A stretch of 64,000 nt of DNA from an uncultured Clostridia bacterium (GCA_944383015.1 CALWOC010000001.1:506369-570368), one strand, 5' to 3'; counted from the stretch's first letter, positions 23,834 to 33,084 are shown. The notes: generated from the letters alone by a model not told the origin. Program-made: numbers and translations.

Positions 23834-23851
23834 CGTCGCAAGTTTCGACAA
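23834..23851. promoter_or_regulatory. Spo0A-type palindrome upstream of the Spo0E-like gene
   Basis: CGTCGCAAGTTTCGACA differs from the palindrome at 22665 by one base at the centre. It contains a perfect 0A box on the minus strand (23850-23844) and begins 19 bases upstream of the -35 box. Confidence 0.65.
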
Positions 23852-23925
23852 GTAAAATAATAATAAACTATAAGAATATTTTATGTTTATAATTAAAAAA
23901 TATGAGTATTATACATAATATTTAC

Positions 23926-25215
23926 TTATTTTGATATTATTTTTGATGATACTCTATTTACTTCGTTTAATTTATTTAAAAATTCTTTTATATCATTTTC
24001 ATTTATATTTTTAAGAATCTCCATATCTGCATATACATTTGTATCATCTAGTATTGAGTCTATAACTCTTCTATAACTTACATTTAAATTATCTGATGAA
24101 AGAATAGCTTCTCCAATTTTTTTACGCTTTATTACTTCAAATAGTTCTTTATCTATTGGAGTATTTTTTATTTGATTAATATATTCTAAAATATCTTTTT
24201 CTATTCCTTCTATATCTGTTGAAGTTGTTGATATTATAACATGTGAGAATGTATCACTTCCCTCATATTGCATATCTATAAAACCGTTTATTTTACCACT
24301 ATTATATTCTTTTTCAAAGAAATCTGATTGTTTTGAAAAATACATGTCTGAAATTATACTTACTATTATTTCATTTCTTACTATTTCTTCATTTTTAGCA
24401 AGATCTAACTTGTATCCTATACAAAGTTGTGGTAAATATATTTCCATTTTCTGTATAATTTCTTTTTGAGCAATTTCTTTTGGCTCTTCTTCAGAAAATT
24501 TTTCAATCTTTGCATTAGTATCTACTTTATTTTCATACTTTTTTATATTCTCTTCAATTACATCAATTGTTTTATCAACCTCAACATCTCCAACAACTAA
24601 GAAAAACATATTCTGTGGACTATAGAAAGTATTATAGCAAGTGTAAAGTAGTTCTTTTGTTATATGTGATATTGACTCTATTGTACCTGCAATATCTATT
24701 CTAACGGGATTTTTTTGATACATAGCTCTTAATGCATTAAAGTACACCATAAAAGTAGGATCATCATCATACATACTAATTTCTTGACCAATAATTCCTT
24801 GCTCTTTTTGAACATTTTCATCTGTAAAATATGGCTCTTTAATTAACTTTACTAGCATTGCTATAGATTCTTCAAACTTTTCAGAAGTCTCAAAAAAATA
24901 TACAGTCTGATCAAAAGAAGTATAGGCATTAGAAGAAACGCCCATTTTAGAAAATAAATCTAAAGCATTTGCCCCTTCTTTTTCAAATAATTTATGCTCT
25001 AAAAAGTGAGCTATACCATCTGGAACTTTAATACGTTTTCCTGTTGTAATATCCACAAAATCATTTACAACAGAGCCATACTTTGTACCAAACATACCAA
25101 TCTTTTTTCCAAAGCCTTTTTTTTGACATATATATACTTTAAGTCCATTATCTAATGTTGTACAAAAAGTACTCTCACCTAGCTCTTGCGATACTTCTAA
25201 ACTCATTTTACGCAT
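23926..25215 (-). CDS. M16-family zinc metallopeptidase, YmfH type
   Basis: This 429-residue protein carries the inverted zinc motif HFLEH (in GIAHFLEHKLFE) and a later glutamate (GQEI) for zinc binding, so it should be catalytically active. It processes peptides in the cytosol; YmfH-type proteins are paired with an inactive partner. AGGAGG lies 8 bases before the ATG at 25215. It overlaps the partner gene by 8 bases, so the two are coupled. Its substrate is unknown. Confidence 0.85.
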   Translation of the reverse strand: MRKMSLEVSQELGESTFCTTLDNGLKVYICQKKGFGKKIGMFGTKYGSVVNDFVDITTGKRIKVPDGIAHFLEHKLFEKEGANALDLFSKMGVSSNAYTSFDQTVYFFETSEKFEESIAMLVKLIKEPYFTDENVQKEQGIIGQEISMYDDDPTFMVYFNALRAMYQKNPVRIDIAGTIESISHITKELLYTCYNTFYSPQNMFFLVVGDVEVDKTIDVIEENIKKYENKVDTNAKIEKFSEEEPKEIAQKEIIQKMEIYLPQLCIGYKLDLAKNEEIVRNEIIVSIISDMYFSKQSDFFEKEYNSGKINGFIDMQYEGSDTFSHVIISTTSTDIEGIEKDILEYINQIKNTPIDKELFEVIKRKKIGEAILSSDNLNVSYRRVIDSILDDTNVYADMEILKNINENDIKEFLNKLNEVNRVSSKIISK

Positions 25216-26452
25216 TATCTATACCTCCTAAAACAAAGATTTTTTCAATACTAACAAGTTTTGCAACTCTTATTACATCTTCTAATGTAACTTTGCTCAT
25301 TTTATCTCTCATATCTTCTACGGTAATATTTGCATCTTTAAAAGCAATAATATTTGCAAATTTCATCTTTGCCATTGCAACTTTTGAGTCTTTCCATTCA
25401 AGTAAATCTGCCATTAAACTATCTTTTGCACTCTTAAATTCATCACTAGTAATATCTCCATTTTTTATTGCTTCTATCTGCTCTTTTATAACTTCTACAG
25501 CTTTATTATAATTTTCTTTATTTATTCCAGCAAAAATCACAATTATATCTTTAAATCTATAATACCTAGATCTAACTGTATATGCTAAAGACTCTTTTTC
25601 TCTAACATTTTGAAATAATTTTGAAGACGGAGTAGTTCCAAGTATTGCATTATACAGATTTAACGCATAAAAATCTTCTATTGAAGCGTTATTTATCCTT
25701 AGACCTAAAGATAGAACACTTTGTGTTGTATCTTGGTATTCGCTAACTTCTTCTATAGTGCTACTTTTTGGTTTTGTAGTATTATATATTAAGTCTGTAA
25801 TTTCTTTTGAAGAAAAATCACACTCACCAAACACTTGTTTAAACTTCTCTTCTATATTCTCATATCCTTCTAAATTACCTGATATTATAACTGTTGTACA
25901 AGATTTAATTAATTCATTATATGCTTTTTTTAATATAGCTTTATTCACATTTTCTACAACTTCTTTTTGTCCATACAAAAATACTCCAAAAGGTTCATCC
26001 TTACATAAAAGTTCTTCTGCCCTTTGTACACCATATTTTAACTTTTCATCTTTTCTTTCATTTATTCTTTCTAAAATAAAACTCTTTTCTCTTTCTATAT
26101 TCTCATTTGTCCAATCTGATGGATTATATATCATTTCTTTTAAAAACTTTAGGATATTATCTAATAGCTCCTCTTTATTTGGTAAAAAAGCTCTATTAAT
26201 ATATTCTATTTTAAATTCTAAATTATATAGATCACCATATTTTTCAACATTAACATCATATGAAGCTCCATATAACGAATTTAAATACTTTTCTATTTCT
26301 TTTTGTGATTGATATTTTTTTGAACTTTTTGCCATTAATGCACCAAGAACAGCATTGTTTGAAAATATGCTTTTATCATTTACTTCCATAGTAAAATTAT
26401 ATGAAATAAAAATACTTTTGAATTTGTTATTGTTAATCTTATATATTCTCAT
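25208..26452 (-). CDS. M16-family peptidase partner without catalytic motif, YmfF type
   Basis: The protein has 414 residues and the M16 fold, but the zinc motif region reads as SNNAVLGALMAKSSKKYQSQ, with no HxxEH. The glycine loop and the block RENVREKESLAYTVRSRYY-like (FQNVREKESLAYTVRSRY) are conserved. Such proteins form a closed dimer with the active subunit, here the next gene. The ribosome site GAGAGGTTAAA is adequate. A hairpin with stem GAGCCAAG follows the yqeY gene just upstream. Confidence 0.82.
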   Translation of the reverse strand: MRIYKINNNKFKSIFISYNFTMEVNDKSIFSNNAVLGALMAKSSKKYQSQKEIEKYLNSLYGASYDVNVEKYGDLYNLEFKIEYINRAFLPNKEELLDNILKFLKEMIYNPSDWTNENIEREKSFILERINERKDEKLKYGVQRAEELLCKDEPFGVFLYGQKEVVENVNKAILKKAYNELIKSCTTVIISGNLEGYENIEEKFKQVFGECDFSSKEITDLIYNTTKPKSSTIEEVSEYQDTTQSVLSLGLRINNASIEDFYALNLYNAILGTTPSSKLFQNVREKESLAYTVRSRYYRFKDIIVIFAGINKENYNKAVEVIKEQIEAIKNGDITSDEFKSAKDSLMADLLEWKDSKVAMAKMKFANIIAFKDANITVEDMRDKMSKVTLEDVIRVAKLVSIEKIFVLGGIDNA

Positions 26453-26477
26453 TTTAACCTCTCTTTCTCATATAAAT

Positions 26478-26499
26478 GAGCCAAGATTTAACTTGGCTC
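26478..26499 (-). terminator. weak terminator hairpin after yqeY
   Basis: GAGCCAAG (26478-26485) pairs with CTTGGCTC (26492-26499). The T tail is short, so partial readthrough into the M16 genes is likely. Confidence 0.5.
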
Positions 26500-26503
26500 T
26501 ATC

Positions 26504-26947
26504 TTACATATTAGCAAGTCTTTCTTTAACTATATCACTTACTAATTTACCATCTGCTTTTCCAGCAGTTTTTGGTCTTAAAATTGACATTACTTTACCC
26601 ATATCTCTTGGAGAAGCTGCTCCTGATTCTTTTACAGCATCTTCTACCATTTTTCTTATTTCTTCTTCTGTAAGTTGTTCAGGTAAATATTTAGATAATA
26701 TTTCTATTTCTTTTTTTAGATTTTCAGCTATATCTTCTCTTCCTGCATCTTCATATTCTTTAACTGATTCTTTTCTCTTTTTTACTTCTTTTGCTACAAT
26801 TGCACAGATCTCATCATCATTTAATGTTTTTTGAGAATCCTTTTCTACTTGAAGTATAGCTGCTCTAAGCATAGTAATAGTATCTTTTCTTAATGTTTCC
26901 TTATTTTTCATAGCCTCTTTTAAATCTTGTAATAGCTCTTCTTTCAT
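26504..26947 (-). CDS. yqeY: GatB/YqeY domain protein
   Basis: This 147-residue, mostly helical protein fits the YqeY family throughout: an N-terminal LLQDLKEAMKNKE helix, RKESVKEYEDAGR in the middle and the C-terminal SPRDMGKVMSILRPK block. The C-terminal part is related to the tRNA-binding tail of GatB. The function is uncertain. It is separate from gatCAB here. Confidence 0.9.
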   Translation of the reverse strand: MKEELLQDLKEAMKNKETLRKDTITMLRAAILQVEKDSQKTLNDDEICAIVAKEVKKRKESVKEYEDAGREDIAENLKKEIEILSKYLPEQLTEEEIRKMVEDAVKESGAASPRDMGKVMSILRPKTAGKADGKLVSDIVKERLANM

Positions 26948-26987
26948 TATATATTATCTCCCTTCTTTATATATTATATGAAATAAT

Positions 26988-28061
26988 TTAAGTATTATTT
27001 GCTTTAAATTTGTTGTTTATTGTCTCATCAACTTTTAAATCTCTAGACTTAATCATACTAGCAATCCAAAGCGAAATAAATATTGTAGACATACCTACTA
27101 AAAGTCCAAGTTTCCACAAATCTTGTGTAATTAATGATACAGCTATAATACAAAGTGTGCTTGTAACAGTATATAATATTAAAACAGCCTGTCGTTGTGT
27201 AAATCTCGCTTTAATTAATCTGTGATGAACATGTCCACCATCAGGAGCGAAAAGTGGTCTTCTTTTTACTGCTCTTCTAACCATTGCAAATATTGTATCA
27301 AAAATTGGTACACCAAGTATTAATACTGGTGATAAATACTCAACTGCTGTATATCCTCTTGAAAAGCCAAGAATTGTAACTGTTGCCATAGTAAATCCTA
27401 AAAAATTTGAACTACAATCTCCCATAAATGTTTTTGCAGGATTAAAATTATATGGTAAAAATCCAACTCCTGCGCCAACAATTGCAGCAGTAATTACTAT
27501 TGCCTCTAAGCTTGCAGATGTAGATATAAATAACATTAAAAGTGACAGTGCAGATATAGATGTAATTCCCGCTGCAAGTCCATCAAGACCATCAATTAAA
27601 TTCATTGCATTTTGTACAGTAATAATCCATAAAAACGTAACTGGAAGTGAAAAATATCCTAAATCTAAACTTCCTATATTTTCAATTCTAATACCAAAAA
27701 AATATACAACTAAAATAGAAGCCAGTTCAAATACAAACTTATACTTTGCTCTTAATGTAAATATATCATCTATTATTCCCATAATAAATATTAAAAATGC
27801 ACCAATCAAATATCCCCAAAATTGTGTATTAAATGCTATAGATGGTATATCTTTTGTAAGTAAATAATACACAAGAAGTGCAACCATAGATGAAGTAAAT
27901 ATAGCTATACCTCCACACCTTGGCATAGGTTTTGAATGTACTCTTCTACTATCTTTTGGAACATCAACAAGACCATGCTTTTTACACATAGATATTACAA
28001 AAGGTGTTAAAACTAAACAAAGAACAAAAGCTATAACAGTTATACTATAAACTATCGCCAT
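26988..28061 (-). CDS. tagO: undecaprenyl-phosphate N-acetylglucosaminyl-1-phosphate transferase, TagO/WecA type
   Basis: This 357-residue membrane enzyme of the MraY/WecA family has about eleven hydrophobic segments. It starts wall-polymer or polysaccharide synthesis by loading a sugar-phosphate on undecaprenyl phosphate. Motifs are GIIDDIFTL, NLIDGLDGLA, FMGDCSSNFLG and the HVHHRL loop of the WecA/TagO group (not the MraY pattern). It overlaps rpiB by 17 bases and follows the phosphatase and isomerase genes. Confidence 0.85.
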   Translation of the reverse strand: MAIVYSITVIAFVLCLVLTPFVISMCKKHGLVDVPKDSRRVHSKPMPRCGGIAIFTSSMVALLVYYLLTKDIPSIAFNTQFWGYLIGAFLIFIMGIIDDIFTLRAKYKFVFELASILVVYFFGIRIENIGSLDLGYFSLPVTFLWIITVQNAMNLIDGLDGLAAGITSISALSLLMLFISTSASLEAIVITAAIVGAGVGFLPYNFNPAKTFMGDCSSNFLGFTMATVTILGFSRGYTAVEYLSPVLILGVPIFDTIFAMVRRAVKRRPLFAPDGGHVHHRLIKARFTQRQAVLILYTVTSTLCIIAVSLITQDLWKLGLLVGMSTIFISLWIASMIKSRDLKVDETINNKFKANNT

Positions 28062-28512
28062 ATTCTACACCATCCTTTTGTGACATCTCTATCTTTGTAA
28101 TTTTATCTACTCTTCTTTGATGTCTTCCTCCAGCAAATTCTGTATTTATAAATTCATCTATTAGTTCAAATACATTTTTTATTTCTAATCTTGAACCCAA
28201 ACACAATACATTTGCATCATTATCTTGCCTAGTCATCTTTGCCATATATTTATCTGTACAAACAGCAGCTCGTATTCCATTTATTTTATTACATGCTATA
28301 GATATTCCTATACCAGTTCCGCATATTGCAATTCCTAAGCAATTATATTTTTTAACATTACTACAGACAATATATGCTATATCTGGATAATCATCTCCTG
28401 ATTGATCTTTAAAATTAGTAACATCCTTAACAGCAATTTCTTTTTCTACTAAATATGAAACTATTTTCTTTTTAAGTTCTATACCTGTATGGTCTGAACC
28501 AATTATTATCAT
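28045..28512 (-). CDS. rpiB: ribose-5-phosphate isomerase B
   Basis: This 155-residue enzyme interconverts ribose-5-phosphate and ribulose-5-phosphate (RpiB/LacAB fold). GSDHTGIELK at the N-terminus and CGTGIGISIACNKINGIRA hold the substrate; the cysteine at the start of that block is the usual base. FAGGRHQRRVDKI is the family C-terminal block. It sits between a phosphatase and tagO, a common Firmicute order near rpiB. Confidence 0.92.
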   Translation of the reverse strand: MIIIGSDHTGIELKKKIVSYLVEKEIAVKDVTNFKDQSGDDYPDIAYIVCSNVKKYNCLGIAICGTGIGISIACNKINGIRAAVCTDKYMAKMTRQDNDANVLCLGSRLEIKNVFELIDEFINTEFAGGRHQRRVDKITKIEMSQKDGVEYGDSL

Positions 28513-28525
28513 ATATTCACTTCCT

Positions 28526-28984
28526 TTATATAATCTCTAGAAGTTTATCCACACATTCAACTATTTCTTTAGCACATGCACTATAAATTCTTATGTCATA
28601 TCCCCAAGGATCATCTATATCAACATTTTCTATTTCATTACCAAATACATATTCCTTTAGTGTGAAAACTTTTCCATTCATCTTTGGAAAATATGCTAAG
28701 AAATTATATTTATGTTGTTCTGTCATACACAAAATCAAATCATAATTTTCAACATCTATATCAAACATATTTGTAGCTTTATGTAACGTTAAATCTACAT
28801 CATAATTTTTCATAACAGAAATAGCATTATTAGTAGATCTTTCTCCTGTTACTGCAGATGTTCCACAAGAAGAAACAAAAATCTCTTTTTCCTTTTTTAA
28901 ATCATAAATTTTTTTCTGACAATAATGATGCGCCATAGCACTTCTACAAATATTTCCTGTGCACACAAACATAATACCTTTCAT
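28526..28984 (-). CDS. low-molecular-weight phosphatase (arginine or tyrosine phosphatase family)
   Basis: This 152-residue enzyme has the phosphate loop VCTGNICRSAM at its N-terminus and the general-acid block DDPWG near the C-terminus. YwlE-type protein-arginine phosphatases have Thr after the Asn of CTGN; here it is Ile, as in tyrosine phosphatases. The ATG at 28984 follows GGAGG. It is upstream of rpiB, as ywlE is in B. subtilis, so the position argues for a YwlE orthologue and the residue for tyrosine. Confidence 0.85.
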   Translation of the reverse strand: MKGIMFVCTGNICRSAMAHHYCQKKIYDLKKEKEIFVSSCGTSAVTGERSTNNAISVMKNYDVDLTLHKATNMFDIDVENYDLILCMTEQHKYNFLAYFPKMNGKVFTLKEYVFGNEIENVDIDDPWGYDIRIYSACAKEIVECVDKLLEII

Positions 28985-29119
28985 AGTATTTTCCTCCAAA
29001 ATTCAATCAAAATAATATTATCACATTTAACTTTTAAAGTCAATGTTAGAGCTACTTTAAGAGTAAGTTAATAAAGTATTTATAATTATTATTTTTTAAT
29101 ATTAAAAAATTATAATAAA

Positions 29120-29160
29120 AATAAAAAAAAAGATGATTTACATCTCATAAATCATCTTTT
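29120..29160 (-). terminator. terminator after nadK
   Basis: A 13-base-pair stem (29128-29140 with 29148-29160), which includes the end of the gene, is followed by a long T run on the minus strand. Confidence 0.75.
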
Positions 29161-29942
29161 ATCATTTTTTCAAGCATATTTTTGCTGTAGCTTTTATCAT
29201 TGTATTTTAGTTTAAATATATTATCACATCCAATTTGAACTTTTATATATTCAATATCTTTTAAATCTAAGCTTATATTTTGCCCATCTATTATCACTTC
29301 TACATCATTAACATCAGATAACAACTTAAAGCTAAAACCATCTCCTATTAAAGAATTTTGAATATAATCTTTTGTTTTGCTATTTTGAATTGGTGCAAAT
29401 AAAGTTGCACATAACACATTTACTCCTTCACATATAACTGGTCCTCCTAAGCTTTTGTTATATGCAGTTGAACCATATGGAGTAGCAAATACTATTCCTG
29501 AAGATAATATTGTTTCTTTAAACTCTCTACAATCAGTAAGTTCAAACTTAATTTTATGATAATGCTTACCAGATATCTGTAATTCATTAATTGCATTATC
29601 TTTTTTTACACTACCATCTCTTAAATAATATGAAATTGTAGCAAGTGTAATTTTATTAGAACTAAATTCATTGTTTTGTGATAAAAAGCGTATCAAACTA
29701 TCCACTTCGCTTAATAATATATCTTGAAGATATCCTAAATTTCCACAATTTATTCCAACATATAGTGGAAATTTATCATACTTTAAATTTCTTATTTCTC
29801 TTAAAAATGTACCATCTCCACCTAGTACAAAAACAATGTCTGGTTTTGAACTTACAACATTAAAACCGTTTTCTATTAATTTTTGCTTAATCACTCTTGA
29901 ATCAACTCTATTTCTACTATTACAGACAATCTTAATATCCAT
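29145..29942 (-). CDS. nadK: NAD kinase
   Basis: This 265-residue enzyme makes NADP from NAD with ATP or polyphosphate. The GGDGTFLRE motif (about residues 42-50) and the NELQISGKHY and SPTAYNKSLGG-like (PYGSTAYNKSLGGP) blocks are typical. The ATG at 29942 follows AGGAGGTGCAGCAC; the GTG at 29951 is part of that site. It is a single gene with its own terminator. Confidence 0.92.
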   Translation of the reverse strand: MDIKIVCNSRNRVDSRVIKQKLIENGFNVVSSKPDIVFVLGGDGTFLREIRNLKYDKFPLYVGINCGNLGYLQDILLSEVDSLIRFLSQNNEFSSNKITLATISYYLRDGSVKKDNAINELQISGKHYHKIKFELTDCREFKETILSSGIVFATPYGSTAYNKSLGGPVICEGVNVLCATLFAPIQNSKTKDYIQNSLIGDGFSFKLLSDVNDVEVIIDGQNISLDLKDIEYIKVQIGCDNIFKLKYNDKSYSKNMLEKMIKDDL

Positions 29943-30083
29943 GTGCTGCACCTCCTTAATATTAATTAATAGATTTATAACTTATTTTCATGAAAATTTT
30001 ATCACAGTTTTATCAAGAATTCAATGTTGATTATTTTAATTTAATGTGATAGTATAAACTTAAACTTATAGGAGGCGAATACT

Positions 30084-30629
30084 ATGTTAGATAATATAAA
30101 AAAATATGAGAAAACATCTATTGCAACAGCTATATTACTAATTATATTTTCTTTATTTTTAATATTTAAGCCACAAGCTTCATTAAACTTTATGGTAATT
30201 GTAATAGGAGCATTTCTTGCACTAGTTGGAATAATTCATATAGTTTCATATTTTACTTCAAACAAAGAATTTAGAGCTATTAGTACTGAACTAATTGAAG
30301 GAACTTTATATACAGTAATAGGAATATTCTTAATATTTAAACCAGCAATACTAAATGAATTCTTAGGAATTATAATAGGAGCATGGCTAATAATACAATT
30401 TATTATAAAATTCCAATTTGCTTTTAATTTAAAATCACTTGCTTTGCCAGTATGGTCATTAATGCTAATAAGCTCATTATTACATTTGATACTAGGAATA
30501 TTAATGATTTTTAATCCTTTTGGTAGCATAATTGCAATTACAACACTTGCTGGTATTATTTTACTAGTGACCGAAGTTGGTAATATAATAGAATCATTTT
30601 ACTTACTATTTAAATCTGAAAAAAAGTAA
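30084..30629 (+). CDS. HdeD/DUF308-family membrane protein
   Basis: This 181-residue protein has six hydrophobic segments and the DUF308 repeat pattern (LIIFSLFLIFKP, then FLALVGIIHI; IGIFLIFKP, then LIIQFIIKF). In E. coli HdeD is linked to acid resistance; most homologues have no known role. AGGAGG precedes the ATG. It stands alone and ends in a strong hairpin. Confidence 0.82.
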   Translation: MLDNIKKYEKTSIATAILLIIFSLFLIFKPQASLNFMVIVIGAFLALVGIIHIVSYFTSNKEFRAISTELIEGTLYTVIGIFLIFKPAILNEFLGIIIGAWLIIQFIIKFQFAFNLKSLALPVWSLMLISSLLHLILGILMIFNPFGSIIAITTLAGIILLVTEVGNIIESFYLLFKSEKK

Positions 30630-30642
30630 CAAAATTTTAAAG

Positions 30643-30676
30643 TGAACCCAAAAAGTGTCTAAGCTTTTTGGGTTCA
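30643..30676 (+). terminator. terminator after the DUF308 gene
   Basis: A 13-base-pair perfect stem (30643-30655 with 30664-30676) around AACCCAAAAAG is followed by CATTTTTTG. Confidence 0.75.
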
Positions 30677-30688
30677 GTTCATTTTTTG

Positions 30689-31336
30689 TCACTTTTTATT
30701 TAATATAAATTTTATATCCTCTGCAGCAAGGTCAATATTTCTCATTCCATTTCCTATTGGATAAAAAACACTATAAACTGGATAGTCTTTATTATTAATG
30801 CTTATTTTAAATTTCTGCTTTCTTACACTTTTTACACAAATCTTCTGATTAAGAAAAATACTACTTACTTGATTTCCAAACACAATTATTTTTTTAGGAT
30901 TTATTATCTCAATTTCTTTGTATAATAAATCTAAATACTCCTTTAAGACTCTATCTGGCAAAGGTCTTGCATCTATTTGTGTACACTTGCCTAAATTAGT
31001 TATAAAAATTTTCTTATTTTCTATTTCATTATATACTTCATCTGCAAAGTCTTCTGTCCACTCAGTACTTTTTTTAGACTGTATAGTATTAAATAAATCA
31101 TCCTCTAAAAGTCCCACCTTATAAAATAATTTCCAAATATTTTTTGTACCTATCCAAGGAGACCTTCTGCCTTTCCACTCCATTGTCGATGCTATATTTT
31201 TACCAGTTGGATTCATAAAAACAAAACATACATCCGGATTATTTTCACAACCACCATTATATATAGAAGATAATGTTGGTTCACCATATTCAAGCTGAAG
31301 TTTATCATAATATTTATTTAAGTCTTTTATTTTCAT
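30689..31336 (-). CDS. uracil-DNA glycosylase superfamily protein
   Basis: This 215-residue protein has the layout of the UDG superfamily: VFMNPTGKN near residue 38 in the place of motif A, FITNLGKCTQ, then IIVFGNQVS, and VFYPIGNGMRN in the place of the motif ending in HPS. No aspartate of classical UDG is obvious in motif A, so activity on uracil is not assured. Small GNAT and membrane-protein genes follow upstream on the same strand. Confidence 0.65.
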   Translation of the reverse strand: MKIKDLNKYYDKLQLEYGEPTLSSIYNGGCENNPDVCFVFMNPTGKNIASTMEWKGRRSPWIGTKNIWKLFYKVGLLEDDLFNTIQSKKSTEWTEDFADEVYNEIENKKIFITNLGKCTQIDARPLPDRVLKEYLDLLYKEIEIINPKKIIVFGNQVSSIFLNQKICVKSVRKQKFKISINNKDYPVYSVFYPIGNGMRNIDLAAEDIKFILNKK

Positions 31337-31353
31337 ACTTTATATTTCCTTTC

Positions 31354-31539
31354 TTATATAGATAAATTACTACCTAAAAATATAACAACCAATAATAAAA
31401 AAATCAACACACTTAAAAGTGCAGATATAATAATAGATATAAACACTTTCAACACAGTAAGTTTTTTATTCTTATATAATATTAATATTTGGAAAATTAA
31501 AATAATAAAAAAGCTTACCATACTTATTATAATATACAT
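31354..31539 (-). CDS. small membrane protein, 61 residues
   Basis: The protein consists almost entirely of two hydrophobic segments (residues 1-20 and 31-56) joined by a basic loop (YKNKKLTVLK). GGAG lies 10 bases before the ATG. It lies between a UDG-family gene and a GNAT gene with short gaps. No family is recognised. Confidence 0.45.
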   Translation of the reverse strand: MYIIISMVSFFIILIFQILILYKNKKLTVLKVFISIIISALLSVLIFLLLVVIFLGSNLSI

Positions 31540-31552
31540 CTTAAATTTACTC

Positions 31553-31801
31553 CTATTTATCTAAAATCTTTCTAGCATAAGAACATTCAGCAATTATTTT
31601 TTTATTATTTTCTTTTGCATTTTTAATTACACACTCAACAAGTTTTCTTGCAATTCCCTGTCCTTGATATTTACTATTTACACCTGTGTGTATTATGTTC
31701 CATGTTCCATTATTATCTATAAAATCACATTCGCCAATTTCTTTATTATCATCATATACTACTGCTCTTTTCTTTTCTATTTCAAATAAAATTTTAATCA
31801 T
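31553..31801 (-). CDS. YjdJ-type GNAT acetyltransferase domain protein
   Basis: This 82-residue protein is a single short GNAT fold of the YjdJ type. IIHTGVNSKYQGQGIARKLV holds the acetyl-CoA pyrophosphate loop (Q-x-x-G-I-A pattern), and IIAECSYARK closes the fold. Members of this family are small, and the length is normal. Another GNAT gene precedes it by 13 bases, so both are in one operon. Confidence 0.8.
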   Translation of the reverse strand: MIKILFEIEKKRAVVYDDNKEIGECDFIDNNGTWNIIHTGVNSKYQGQGIARKLVECVIKNAKENNKKIIAECSYARKILDK

Positions 31802-31814
31802 AAATTTTTCTCCT

Positions 31815-32294
31815 TTAAATTAACTCTTTTATATATCTAACATCACATGCAAAATGCTCAGTTACAACAAGTGGCTTTTTTATTCTAACAAATCCATTCT
31901 TTTCATAAAATCTCTGAGCTTGTACCATATTATCTAGAGTCTCTAAATAGCATTTATTATAATAGTTTTTAGCATATTCTAAAGCAGTATCAATTAATTT
32001 TTGAGCTATACCTGTCCCTCTTACTTTAGGAATACAATACATTTTTTGTAGCTCACAAACTCCATCTACTCCCAGATTACCAATTCCTACTCCACCAACT
32101 ATTTTTCCATCTGAATCTTGTGCTATCCAATATTTATCTTTATCTGAATTATATATCTCTGAAAATCTACCAAGATTTGGATCTGTCCATGCTGTACCAT
32201 CATGATTTGCTTCAAATTCAACCAAACAATCTCTAATAATTTTCTCTATTTCTTTATCATCATCTTTTTCTATTTCTCTAATAAGAAATTCCAT
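31815..32294 (-). CDS. GNAT-family N-acetyltransferase
   Basis: The protein has 159 residues. ELQKMYCIPKVRGTGIAQKL is the acetyl-CoA-binding block, and CYLETLDNMVQAQRFYEKNGF is the usual C-terminal strand-helix. ATG at 32294 follows GAGGTAAAA; the longer frame starts with GTG in the end of the upstream gene. The substrate is unknown. Confidence 0.85.
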   Translation of the reverse strand: MEFLIREIEKDDDKEIEKIIRDCLVEFEANHDGTAWTDPNLGRFSEIYNSDKDKYWIAQDSDGKIVGGVGIGNLGVDGVCELQKMYCIPKVRGTGIAQKLIDTALEYAKNYYNKCYLETLDNMVQAQRFYEKNGFVRIKKPLVVTEHFACDVRYIKELI

Positions 32295-32312
32295 TTTTAC
32301 CTCACATATCAC

Positions 32313-33020
32313 TTAAGTTAAATCTACAACTTCATCTGCTAAGATACTAGTATCAATTACATATTTCTTTTTATTTTTCATATCAATATAAACAGGTAAA
32401 GTATCAATGTTTTTTTGCTCTATAGCTAAAGTTGGATCAAACCATAAATTTCCACTTTTAAAAATATATTTTTTTCCATCTATTTCATTATCCCACTGAC
32501 AAATAATAACATAAGGATGTCTGCCATTAACAGTATATCTAGTGTTATTACAAACATCTATAATCTTTGCAAACACTTTATCTCCATAAGACATTAGTTT
32601 TTTTTCTAAAGCTTTTCTTCTTCCTTTAATAATTATTCCAACTCCACCTATAACTAGAAAAATTGATCCTATTCCTGGAAAAATTAAAAATACTAAATCT
32701 ATTGACTTTACACCAATATTTAGTGGATTATTTACATCATAATATATTTCTATTTCCTTACCTTCATAAAAGCTTGATGAATATCCTTTTAATTTTGATT
32801 CATATACGTTACCGTCTACCGTATATTCAACATAAACCTCTTGTTCAATATTACCATTTGAGTTTCTATAACCACCAATTTCTGTTATTTTACCAGTTGT
32901 CTCAATTTTATCATTATAATTAAATACATTTATACATATAATTATTCCTATTATAGTAAAAACCAAACCACAAACAAAGAATATAACCCAAATTAAATTT
33001 TCTACTTTATCTCTCTTCAT
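32313..33020 (-). CDS. DUF3592-family membrane protein
   Basis: This 235-residue protein has two hydrophobic segments (about residues 9-32 and 110-132) and a DUF3592-type outer domain between them: TTGKITEIGGYRN, then VYVEYTVDGNVYESKL and EIEIYYDVNNP. A second similar soluble domain follows the second segment. The start is unclear: ATG at 33020 or GTG at 33032, neither with an ideally spaced GAGAGG site. Confidence 0.68.
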   Translation of the reverse strand: MKRDKVENLIWVIFFVCGLVFTIIGIIICINVFNYNDKIETTGKITEIGGYRNSNGNIEQEVYVEYTVDGNVYESKLKGYSSSFYEGKEIEIYYDVNNPLNIGVKSIDLVFLIFPGIGSIFLVIGGVGIIIKGRRKALEKKLMSYGDKVFAKIIDVCNNTRYTVNGRHPYVIICQWDNEIDGKKYIFKSGNLWFDPTLAIEQKNIDTLPVYIDMKNKKKYVIDTSILADEVVDLT

Positions 33021-33084
33021 TACATAAAACACTTTCCTCTCATAAAATCACACTATTATATTATCATATAAAAATATTTTAAAC

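Noticed and set aside
25155..26834. Several plus-strand frames opposite the M16 and yqeY genes
   Set aside because: They are serine- and phenylalanine-rich mirror frames of well-supported genes in AT-rich DNA.
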